6,125 nucleotides of DNA from Acinetobacter sp. UBA6641 (GCA_002455755.1 DKLL01000186.1:8283-14407); one strand, 5' to 3'; positions 1 to 5,341 are shown, counted from the stretch's first letter. The notes: a model not told the origin generated them from the sequence alone. Program-made: numbers and translations.

Positions 1-1
1 C

Positions 2-253
2 GGTGCAATGCACCTCATGCCTAAAACAGTTGCGGATGACTTTCCCACATCAAATACAGTCATGAATTTAAAAAAGAAAATGCCAATCAATTTCTTAACT
101 GACTGGCATCACAAGGTTGTTTGGGCTTTTTATATTTTGGATTTAGCTCTTGTTTTTAATAGAGAAAATTCCATAAATCAGTCTGATTTCATTTTAGTCG
201 TTAAAGAGCATGTGAATAAGCTAAATAAGGTTAAAAGATACAATGATTATTGA
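2..253 (+). CDS. Unrecognised protein, 3' end only (5' partial)
   Basis: This reading frame is open from the left edge of the window and ends at TGA 251-253, giving at least 83 residues. The first ATG is at position 8, but with only seven bases upstream no ribosome binding site can be judged, so the true start is probably outside the window. The visible part is lysine/asparagine-rich, with one short hydrophobic stretch around VVWAFYILDLALVF and a basic tail ending KVKRYNDY. I recognise no family, motif or signal peptide. It converges with the DUF2062 gene and their 3' ends overlap by 7 bp. It could be the tail of a longer real protein or, less likely, a chance open frame in AT-rich DNA. Confidence 0.4.
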   Translation, partial: GAMHLMPKTVADDFPTSNTVMNLKKKMPINFLTDWHHKVVWAFYILDLALVFNRENSINQSDFILVVKEHVNKLNKVKRYNDY

Positions 254-789
254 AAATCTCGGCGCCGTTTATGGTGCTGAATAATATTCCATCGCCACAA
301 TAATCGCGTAATTACGAAGAATACAACAGCAAAAATAAATGCTTCCAATATTAATCCAGATAATAAAATTTTCGCCAGGCTCAAGTCGATGTGTCCATGC
401 CCAAAGTGAGTGATAGCATGGCTGATCTGATGCAACACGCCTAGCATCATATCCTGATCAATCATATTGACCTGGAAAATTTTGCTGCCTAACCAGAAGC
501 CCAGATACAAGATCGGAACAAGAGTAAAAGGATTGGTCAGCCATGCCAGACATAGACTGAGCGGAAGGTTGACTTCAAATAGCAAGACGGTCAGTACAAT
601 CAAAACACTATGAAAAGGTAAAGGCAACATGCCCCAAAACGTGCCAATAAAAACAGCCTTTGAAATGGACTTTCTGTTCACATACCAAAGTAAAGGGTTT
701 AAGGTGCGTTGACCAAAAATCTTCATTACTTTCATCCCGGCAACTTTTTGCGGTGAGGGAAGCCATGACTGAAAGAACTGTTTTGCCAT
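247..789 (-). CDS. DUF2062 domain-containing inner-membrane protein
   Basis: A 180-residue protein read on the minus strand, matching the DUF2062 family in length and motifs. Visible hallmarks are an NRKSISKAVFIGTFWG block (residues 38-53) followed by PLPF, and a second block, LPLSLCLAWLTNPFT (75-89). The family typically shows an N-R-x-S-x-x-x-A-x-x-I-G-x-F-W core and a T-N-P motif. Hydrophobic spans at about 44-72, 79-105 and 143-164 suggest an integral membrane protein; the C-terminus is strongly basic (HHKRRRD). The molecular function of the family is unknown, so none is assigned. I chose the ATG at 789 because MAKQFFQSWLPSPQKV resembles family N-termini. A GTG at 804 would add five residues, and neither start has a convincing Shine-Dalgarno sequence. 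The gene is transcribed away from the LysE-type gene and ends convergently with the left-edge frame. Confidence 0.9.
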   Translation of the reverse strand: MAKQFFQSWLPSPQKVAGMKVMKIFGQRTLNPLLWYVNRKSISKAVFIGTFWGMLPLPFHSVLIVLTVLLFEVNLPLSLCLAWLTNPFTLVPILYLGFWLGSKIFQVNMIDQDMMLGVLHQISHAITHFGHGHIDLSLAKILLSGLILEAFIFAVVFFVITRLLWRWNIIQHHKRRRDFQ

Positions 790-1068
790 AAAAATGTGGG
801 CCACTTAAATGATGAGGTATTGTGCCTGAATCGACCCTTAAGGGACAGGTCAAGTTCGGTCAATCTAAATGATTAACCTTAAAAAATAATTTATTGAAAC
901 TTTTTCTAACAAATGACTCATGAGTTGAACCGCAATAAAGTATTTTAATTTATTGAAATTTAAATAATTTATAAAAAATATTCTGCATTTCTAAAAGATA
1001 TAAAATTTCTGATTTGCTAAGTACAATAAACTGATTTACTCTTCGCGCACTCTATAGAGAGATCGCAT
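790..1068. other. Divergent intergenic region with palindromes and direct repeats
   Basis: About 280 bp without a credible gene, lying between two divergently transcribed genes, so it should hold promoters for both. It is extremely AT-rich from about 880 to 1035. It contains three perfect 10-bp palindromes: CCCTTAAGGG (835-844), ACTCATGAGT (916-925) and CTCTATAGAG (1050-1059). It also has a GGTCAA pair 10 bp apart (848-853, 858-863), read TTGACC on the minus strand, which could be a -35 or operator element for the DUF2062 gene. Candidate -10 hexamers towards the LysE gene are TATAAA (999-1004) and TACAAT (1022-1027), but neither has a well-placed -35, so I call no specific promoter. GAGAG (1057-1061) is the probable ribosome binding site of the LysE-type gene. 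Confidence 0.5.
888..958. repeat. 12-bp direct repeat pair AATTTATTGAAA
   Basis: AATTTATTGAAA occurs exactly at 888-899 and again at 947-958, start-to-start 59 bp, within the divergent intergenic region. Each copy contains a -35-like TTGAAA. The low sequence complexity makes a chance repeat possible. A role as paired binding sites is speculation. Confidence 0.4.
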
Positions 1069-1662
1069 ATGATTTCATGGTTATTCATTGGTTTGGTTAT
1101 CACCATTTTATTAACGCCTGGCCCAACAAATACCTTACTGGCATCTTCTGGTATTCAGATCGGTGTACGTAAATCATTACGATTGATTCCTGCTGAATCT
1201 TGTGGTTACTTAATTGCAATTACGCTTTGGGGTTTAATCATTGGTACAGTTTCAGCTAAATTTCCAATATTACCGACCATTTTAAAACTTCTGAGTGCGT
1301 GCTATATCATTTTTCTGGCGATTAAACTCTGGAAAACCGCAGATATTGAAGCAAGTTATAATCTGCCGACCATTCGTGCCCGAGAGTTGTTTTGTGCAAC
1401 TTTACTCAATCCTAAAGCCTTACTGTTTGCTTCCGCTATATTTCCAAGCACAGCCTGGTTAACGCTGAATAATTATTTGGTTCATATTGTGATGTTCCTG
1501 GTTTTAATTGTCCCGATCGCCTTATTCTGGATTTTTATCGGTTCTACCCTGGCTTCTAATAAAGTACGCTGGCTCAATCAGTCAAACTTGCAAAAGACTG
1601 CTTCTATAGTCTTAATCAGTTTTTCAATTCCATTAAGTTATTCTGCTATTTTAAGTCTTTAA
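1069..1662 (+). CDS. LysE/RhtB-family exporter
   Basis: A 197-residue, highly hydrophobic protein with the layout of the LysE/RhtB (amino-acid and metabolite efflux) superfamily, whose members are usually about 200-210 residues with six membrane spans. The N-terminal TPGP signature is at residues 16-19, inside the first hydrophobic helix. The conserved NPKA motif of the central part is at 114-117, following ARELFCATLL. Hydrophobic spans lie roughly at 3-25, 45-63, 68-88, 110-127, 135-160 and 177-195. Known members export lysine, homoserine, threonine or cysteine, but the substrate cannot be read from the sequence. The ATG at 1069 is preceded by GAGAG with a 7-nt gap. The gene appears to be its own transcription unit: a hairpin follows and 125 bp separate it from dcd, on the same strand. 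Confidence 0.9.
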   Translation: MISWLFIGLVITILLTPGPTNTLLASSGIQIGVRKSLRLIPAESCGYLIAITLWGLIIGTVSAKFPILPTILKLLSACYIIFLAIKLWKTADIEASYNLPTIRARELFCATLLNPKALLFASAIFPSTAWLTLNNYLVHIVMFLVLIVPIALFWIFIGSTLASNKVRWLNQSNLQKTASIVLISFSIPLSYSAILSL

Positions 1663-1667
1663 AATAG

Positions 1668-1709
1668 GGCGGTGAAAATGTTCATTTTGTAAAAAATGAC
1701 ATCATCGCC
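1668..1709 (+). terminator. Imperfect hairpin between LysE-type gene and dcd
   Basis: Six bases after the LysE stop codon, GGCG (1668-1671) pairs with CGCC (1706-1709). An inner stem ATG-T-TCATTTT (1678-1688) pairs with AAAATGA-CAT (1693-1702) around a GTAA loop, with one bulged T and an internal loop. No clean U-run follows; the next bases are TGATCATTATTTTC. It may be a weak intrinsic terminator or a 3' stabilising/processing hairpin. It also lies in the leader region of dcd. Confidence 0.45.
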
Positions 1710-1776
1710 TGATCATTATTTTCATTGCAGCCAATTTCAGTTAAAGTACAGCGCAATAATCGAATTAACTATTTTT

Positions 1777-1779
1777 GGA
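1777..1779 (+). promoter_or_regulatory. Ribosome binding site fixing the dcd start
   Basis: GGA at 1777-1779 lies eight bases before the ATG at 1788. This supports the 189-residue start over a TTG at 1725 that would add 21 residues unlike the family N-terminus. No clear promoter for dcd was found between the hairpin and this site. Confidence 0.5.
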
Positions 1780-1787
1780 TTGAGATA

Positions 1788-2357
1788 ATGGCAATTAAGT
1801 CTGATCGTTGGATTCGCGAAATGAGCGAAAAACACGGCATGATTGAACCGTATGCAGAAAACCAGGTACGTTACGATGAAGCCGGTGAAAAACTCATTTC
1901 TTATGGTGTTTCAAGCTACGGTTATGATGTTCGTTGCGCACGTGAATTTAAAGTATTTACCAATGTGCATTCAGCAATTGTCGATCCAAAAAACTTTGAT
2001 GATAAAAGCTTTATCGATATTGAATCCGATGTCTGCATTATTCCGCCCAACTCGTTTGCCCTGGCACGTACGGTCGAGTATTTCCGTATTCCGCGTAATG
2101 TATTGACTGTATGTTTAGGTAAATCGACTTATGCACGCTGCGGTATTATTGTAAACGTCACTCCACTTGAACCTGAGTGGGAAGGTCATGTCACACTGGA
2201 ATTTTCAAATACCACCAACTTGCCAGCACGTATTTATGCGGGTGAAGGTGTGGCTCAAATGTTGTTCTTTGAATCTGATGAAGTATGTGAAACCTCTTAT
2301 AAAGACCGTGGTGGTAAATATCAGGGACAAACCGGTGTGACCTTGCCCAAAGCATAA
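1788..2357 (+). CDS. dcd: dCTP deaminase
   Basis: Deaminates dCTP to dUTP plus ammonia in the cytosol. The dUTP then feeds dUTPase and thymidylate synthase, so the enzyme supports dTTP supply. The 189-residue product has the trimeric dCTP deaminase/dUTPase-like fold motifs. These are [11 protein letters not shown] (39-49) near the N-terminus, the nucleotide-binding signature GKSTYAR (111-117, with Ser113 and Arg117), and VTLEFSN (135-141), whose Glu138 is at the position of the catalytic glutamate known from the E. coli enzyme. [10 protein letters not shown] (151-160) with Gln157 and a C-terminal KYQGQTG (177-183) follow, the latter matching the flexible tail that closes on the triphosphate. 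All key residues appear intact. [17 protein letters not shown] is, from memory, the usual Acinetobacter start. A strong terminator follows 17 bp downstream. Confidence 0.98.
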   Translation: MAIKSDRWIREMSEKHGMIEPYAENQVRYDEAGEKLISYGVSSYGYDVRCAREFKVFTNVHSAIVDPKNFDDKSFIDIESDVCIIPPNSFALARTVEYFRIPRNVLTVCLGKSTYARCGIIVNVTPLEPEWEGHVTLEFSNTTNLPARIYAGEGVAQMLFFESDEVCETSYKDRGGKYQGQTGVTLPKA

Positions 2358-2373
2358 ATATTATAAATAATTG

Positions 2374-2406
2374 AATAAGCGGATCATTTTGGTCCGCTTA
2401 TTTTTT
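2374..2406 (+). terminator. Rho-independent terminator of dcd
   Basis: A 12-bp stem, AATAAGCGGATC (2374-2385) with GGTCCGCTTATT (2391-2402), closes an ATTTT loop with one T-G wobble and runs into six T residues (2401-2406). The A-rich left arm would also give some termination from the opposite strand. Confidence 0.92.
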
Positions 2407-2424
2407 GGTACATTCATTCATCGG

Positions 2425-2453
2425 AAACTGTGCTCAATTGGCCAGTTTTTTTT
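2425..2453 (+). terminator. Second, weaker terminator-like hairpin
   Basis: AAACTG (2425-2430) pairs with CAGTTT (2443-2448). A GC/GC pair inside (2432-2433 with 2441-2442) shortens the loop, and the right arm runs into eight T residues (2446-2453). It would act as a back-up to the terminator at 2374-2406 and insulate the downstream surface-protein operon. Its T-run touches the -35 box of the candidate promoter. Confidence 0.45.
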
Positions 2454-2479
2454 GCAATTGCAATAATATTCAGCATAAT
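2452..2479 (+). promoter_or_regulatory. Candidate sigma-70 promoter of the surface-protein operon
   Basis: TTGCAA (2452-2457) and CATAAT (2474-2479), spaced 16 bp, match sigma-70 boxes in 4/6 and 5/6 positions. Transcription would start near 2486, leaving an untranslated leader of about 115 nt before the ATG at 2604. The -35 box is half of a perfect 12-bp palindrome, TTGCAATTGCAA (2452-2463), a plausible operator. An alternative is an extended -10, TGtTGTAAT (2509-2517), for which no good -35 is seen. Confidence 0.45.
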
Positions 2480-2570
2480 AAAAAGTTGTACAGACTTGGT
2501 AAGAACATTGTTGTAATGACAAATAAATAAAAATTCGGCATACCAAGCACAGGATGAATTAAAAAATAAT

Positions 2571-2598
2571 GATGCGGAGCATCTGATAAAAAGGAAGG
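2571..2598 (+). promoter_or_regulatory. Leader hairpin plus strong ribosome binding site
   Basis: GATGC-GGA-GCATC (2571-2583) can form a tight 5-bp hairpin just before the Shine-Dalgarno sequence AGGAAGG (2592-2598). AGGA is eight bases from the ATG at 2604. A GTG directly in front (2601) would lie only five bases from AGGA, so ATG is preferred. The hairpin leaves the binding site exposed and might stabilise the 5' end of the mRNA. Confidence 0.45.
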
Positions 2599-2603
2599 TC
2601 GTG

Positions 2604-4610
2604 ATGACTCAGAGTTGGAATAATACAAGATTTAAAAAATCTTGTTTGGCGAGTATGCTCGCAACTTTACTTAGCCCATCAGTTTATGCGCTTGAATCTT
2701 TATCCGATAATCACCTTTCTGAAACTACCGGTGAGGGGATCGCATTATTGCCTGAAAACTTTAAAATGGTCTTTCAAGGTCCTAATGATCTTTCTACCGC
2801 CTCCAGTTATAACAATAATGCTATTGCTGCTGTAGACAAACCGAAATACGACACTGGTTTTATCCGTATTATTCCAACCGGTGAGAATTATGACCTATTG
2901 TACCAGCGTGCATACAATAAAATTTATCAAACAAATTATGATTCAGGGTATACGTATGCAAAAGCGAACTTGTATCAAGGAAGTTACGATTCAACTTATA
3001 ACACGGTATACAATGGAATTTATCAAAATGGTAGTACCACTACTACTACCTATACCACTACTTATGCTCAGGTAAAAACGCAAAATGAAACTGCATATCG
3101 TAATCAGGAAATAGAAGTTTATTATAATACAACGACATATCAGAACTATTATAATGACCGTTATGATCAATATTATAGATTAACCGAAGGCGTGAAAAAT
3201 GATGGTACAACTAAATATCCAGAAAGTACTTGGAATGCGGAAGCATCAGCTGAAAGTGCGTATAAAAATACGATAGAAAAAATTCTGATTGACAATAGAA
3301 GTGCAATTGATTTAGCAGTAAATAATCGTTTAAAAGATACTACTCTTGCTCAAATTAGAGCATCAGCAAACAGTACTGCCACCCAGCAGGCAACATCTGC
3401 AGCAAATACAACAGTCATAAATTATGCAAAAACCAATGCAACTAATGTAGCAAATACAACAGCTGCGGCTGCTATAAGCAATACCCGTACAAAAGCGGAT
3501 GTTTTTATTTATGGTTTGGCCTTATCTAAAAGTAATGGCGACTTAAATCAGCGTTATAGTAATACAGGTATATATTGGGGAAGTGCTGCTAATCCCTGGT
3601 TATTCCGTGCAGGTACAGCAAAAGACATTCAACAGTTTGCAGCTGCGAACAAGAGTGATATTGGTTATCTGGCACTAGAAGCGCCTTTGGCTAAGGATGG
3701 CGGCGACACAACAAGTGACCGAATCAAATTGGGGTTTTGGACAGATATTTTCTCTCGGTCTTTTGATTCAACTCGTACAGTTAATGCTATTAATGGTGCA
3801 CCTGCAAGCGGGTTAGATAAAGATTATCGTTTAAGATCACAATTTGTGGCGAATGGCCTGAGTATCAATGGTTCTCAAGTGCGATTATTCCAGACTCAAA
3901 ATGATGATATCAATAAGCTCTACGATGAAACACTGGGGATAGCTACACTATTACGTATAAACACCAATGATAATCCATCTACCTTAAAGTTTACCGATAC
4001 GAATCTGGATGAAAAAGGCATTCGTATCAGTACTGCAGCTAAAAGCGATACAGATGATGGTACTGCGGTAACGCCAGCACTGGATGGTTCCCTGGCTCCA
4101 CTCTTTAATGATAAAGAGGGTCTTTACTTGTATAGTGCCAATATCAACCTGGTATTGGGAAATATGTATCAACCTTTTATTCTGGCATCAGAAGGCAACA
4201 ATATCATTCTGGAAGTGACACGTATTCCTAAAGTGCCTGCCATATATTCCCAGATTTATACCTGGTATCCAGATACAGATCCAAATCCTCAATTTCAATC
4301 GGGTACAGGGCTAACAACAGCATCCTTTAAAGGTTCAACCTGTAACGTAAGTTATTGCGGCTCAAATTTTTCAGACATTACCACGGGAACCAGTACGGTT
4401 CGGTATCAGGGTACAAATGCGACGCACAGCAGTATTGCAATGGGTAGTGTTACCCGAAATACCACTACGAATCTTCTAAACGCCAATAGGGGTGCAGAAG
4501 CGACAGGGGTGGTATTTAAGAGTCCCACAGGAACAGCTGTCAATCTGGGTTCAGCTGTAATCGATGGTGTTCTGATTCAGCATCTTAAGTTTAAAACTAC
4601 GGGATTATAG
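2604..4610 (+). CDS. Large exported protein with Tyr-ladder repeats; fil/DUF6160-like
   Basis: A 668-residue protein, probably exported or surface-located. Residues 1-29 form a Sec signal peptide (basic FKK, hydrophobic core, SPSVYA cut site). The mature start LESLSDNHLSETTGEG carries the short module shared with the two following genes and resembles Acinetobacter DUF6160/'fil' pilus-system proteins. Residues 96-143 are three 16-residue Tyr-rich repeats. A Thr/Tyr tract (144-154), more Tyr-rich sequence to 191 and an Ala/Asn/Thr-rich helix-like segment (about 211-297) follow. The rest is beta-rich with aromatic, Asp- and Asn-rich stretches, and its only two mature cysteines are Cys580 and Cys585, a likely disulfide in the oxidising periplasm. 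No enzymatic motif, membrane anchor or LPXTG-like signal is seen. It heads an apparent three-gene-plus operon; its stop overlaps the next gene's ribosome binding site. A structural role in a pilus or fibre is inference. Confidence 0.85.
   Translation: MTQSWNNTRFKKSCLASMLATLLSPSVYALESLSDNHLSETTGEGIALLPENFKMVFQGPNDLSTASSYNNNAIAAVDKPKYDTGFIRIIPTGENYDLLYQRAYNKIYQTNYDSGYTYAKANLYQGSYDSTYNTVYNGIYQNGSTTTTTYTTTYAQVKTQNETAYRNQEIEVYYNTTTYQNYYNDRYDQYYRLTEGVKNDGTTKYPESTWNAEASAESAYKNTIEKILIDNRSAIDLAVNNRLKDTTLAQIRASANSTATQQATSAANTTVINYAKTNATNVANTTAAAAISNTRTKADVFIYGLALSKSNGDLNQRYSNTGIYWGSAANPWLFRAGTAKDIQQFAAANKSDIGYLALEAPLAKDGGDTTSDRIKLGFWTDIFSRSFDSTRTVNAINGAPASGLDKDYRLRSQFVANGLSINGSQVRLFQTQNDDINKLYDETLGIATLLRINTNDNPSTLKFTDTNLDEKGIRISTAAKSDTDDGTAVTPALDGSLAPLFNDKEGLYLYSANINLVLGNMYQPFILASEGNNIILEVTRIPKVPAIYSQIYTWYPDTDPNPQFQSGTGLTTASFKGSTCNVSYCGSNFSDITTGTSTVRYQGTNATHSSIAMGSVTRNTTTNLLNANRGAEATGVVFKSPTGTAVNLGSAVIDGVLIQHLKFKTTGL
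2889..3032 (+). repeat. Three tandem 48-bp repeats encoding 16-residue Tyr-ladder units
   Basis: Copies at 2889-2936, 2937-2984 and 2985-3032 encode YDLLYQRAYNKIYQTN, YDSGYTYAKANLYQGS and YDSTYNTVYNGIYQNG. Consensus: Y-D-x-x-Y-x-x-x-Y-N-x-[IL]-Y-Q-x-x. A tyrosine occupies 11 of 12 every-fourth positions; the exception is a lysine in copy 2. Copies 1 and 3 share a stretch near their 3' ends (CATACAATAAAATTTATC versus TATACAATGGAATTTATC). The unit length is a multiple of three, so copy-number change would keep the frame. Confidence 0.9.
3033..3065 (+). repeat. ACY trinucleotide tract encoding a Thr/Tyr run
   Basis: Mostly ACT/ACC codons with two TAT codons encode S-T5-Y-T3-Y directly after the 48-bp repeats. 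Slippage here would add or remove threonines without shifting the frame. It behaves like a linker or low-complexity joint in the large exported protein. Confidence 0.6.
3401..3462 (+). repeat. 14-bp direct repeat 48 bp apart in the Ala/Asn/Thr-rich segment
   Basis: AGCAAATACAACAG occurs exactly at 3401-3414 and 3449-3462, encoding A-N-T-T both times. The 48-bp offset equals the unit length of the Tyr repeats upstream. A related A-N-S-T lies 12 residues before the first copy. This suggests an older, decayed internal duplication in a helix-like region. Confidence 0.55.
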
Positions 4611-4613
4611 GGG
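4609..4613 (+). promoter_or_regulatory. Ribosome binding site overlapping the upstream stop codon
   Basis: AGGGG starts inside the TAG stop (4608-4610) of the large exported protein and lies seven bases before the ATG at 4621. The overlap suggests that ribosomes finishing the first gene help start the second. Confidence 0.6.
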
Positions 4614-4620
4614 TGTAAAA

Positions 4621-5307
4621 ATGTTAAATAAAATATCTATTTCTGTAGTTTTATTGATGGCTTGTGCAGCGCACGCAGAATTGGTGGGTTTAGATAACGG
4701 GGCATTACTTGAGGTTACGGGACAAGGGGGAGCTGATTTAAGCTGGACTTTGTCATTAAATCATCGCTATGCAAATGATTTAAGCATAAAAAATATTTCT
4801 GATCAGCAAGGCGTATATTATACCTATGATTGCGTATCGGATGTGCAATGCCGTTTTGCATTTTCCCCTAATAATCATGCGGATGCAGCCGGTAATCAAA
4901 GATGGCTGGTCTTTAAGCAAATTCAAGGCACTATTCAGATAGATAAGTTTTCTTTGGCGGGAAGCACGATTATCAACAAGGATATGATGCCTCAAACAGC
5001 AATGAAGCTCTCATTTTTTGATGATAAACCTTTAAAAATAAGAAATTTAGGTTTTAGTAGTCTGTCAGTTGAAACCGATGATGCAAGCTCTAAGGGTTAT
5101 TTAAAAGATATAAAATATAATCAATATAATGGTTATACATTAGATGCCCAAGGCACAAAAGTGAATAACAATATAGATGTTCCTGCTTTTGATAAAGGTG
5201 CTGAAAAAGGATTTATGGGTTTGAATGTACACGGTAATTTACATATGTCAGGTGATTTAAAAATTTTTAGTTATAACTGCGCAGGTACTGGAACCAGTCG
5301 TTGTTAA
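4621..5307 (+). CDS. Small exported protein, second gene of the fil-like operon
   Basis: A 228-residue protein of unknown function. Residues 1-19 form a Sec signal peptide with an AHA cut site. The sequence LMAC at 12-15 is a poor lipobox (Met at -2), so a soluble or assembled exported protein is favoured over a lipoprotein. The mature protein begins with the shared module LDNGALLEVTGQGG (24-37), then alternating hydrophobic/polar beta-type sequence (SWTLSLNHRY, GTIQIDKFSLAG, KPLKIRNLGFSSLSVET, GLNVHGNLHMSGDLKIF). Cysteines come in two close pairs, Cys71/Cys77 and Cys220/Cys228, the last being the C-terminal residue. Two disulfide loops are therefore likely. It lacks the catalytic motifs expected of a peptidase. 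It lies 10 bp after the large exported protein gene and 34 bp before the third gene, so co-expression is very likely. A pilus-system subunit or accessory role is inferred from context only. Confidence 0.82.
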   Translation: MLNKISISVVLLMACAAHAELVGLDNGALLEVTGQGGADLSWTLSLNHRYANDLSIKNISDQQGVYYTYDCVSDVQCRFAFSPNNHADAAGNQRWLVFKQIQGTIQIDKFSLAGSTIINKDMMPQTAMKLSFFDDKPLKIRNLGFSSLSVETDDASSKGYLKDIKYNQYNGYTLDAQGTKVNNNIDVPAFDKGAEKGFMGLNVHGNLHMSGDLKIFSYNCAGTGTSRC

Positions 5308-5329
5308 TTAAACAAAGATTTTTAAGAAT

Positions 5330-5334
5330 AAGGA
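5330..5334 (+). promoter_or_regulatory. Ribosome binding site of the third operon gene
   Basis: AAGGA lies seven bases before the ATG at 5342 in the 34-bp gap after the second gene. No terminator-like hairpin is seen in this gap, which supports read-through. Confidence 0.7.
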
Positions 5335-5341
5335 TGTTGCA

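Noticed and set aside
790..804. GTG start giving the DUF2062 protein five more residues
   Set aside because: No better ribosome binding site than the ATG at 789, and the ATG start matches the family N-terminus better; not fully excluded.
608..853. Minus-strand 81-residue frame
   Set aside because: Mostly overlaps the DUF2062 gene in another frame, has no family resemblance, and its translation reads as an out-of-frame shadow.
953..1027. Specific sigma-70 promoter for the LysE-type gene
   Set aside because: TTGAAA (953-958), TATAAA (999-1004) and TACAAT (1022-1027) are present, but no pair has 16-18 bp spacing with acceptable matches.
1725..1787. Upstream TTG start extending dcd by 21 residues
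   Set aside because: The extension is unlike the family N-terminus, TTG is a rare start, and the ATG at 1788 has a suitably spaced GGA and gives the usual 189 residues.
1843..2106. Plus-strand 87-residue frame inside dcd
   Set aside because: Out-of-frame shadow of a highly conserved gene.
2889..3032. 48-bp tandem repeats considered as CRISPR or non-coding satellite
   Set aside because: There are no distinct spacers, the copies are contiguous and diverged, and they stay in frame inside a long coding sequence with conserved residues.
2881..3075. Plus-strand 64-residue frame inside the Tyr-repeat region
   Set aside because: Its regularity is a by-product of the 48-bp repeats read in another frame; there is no ribosome binding site.
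3984..4172. Minus-strand 62-residue frame
   Set aside because: Shadow within the large exported protein gene with no supporting signals.
4621..4680. Lipoprotein signal (LMAC) in the second operon protein
   Set aside because: Met at -2 is unusual for a lipobox, and a good signal peptidase I site (AHA) lies four residues later.
4780..4995. Minus-strand 71-residue frame
   Set aside because: Shadow within the second operon gene with no supporting signals.
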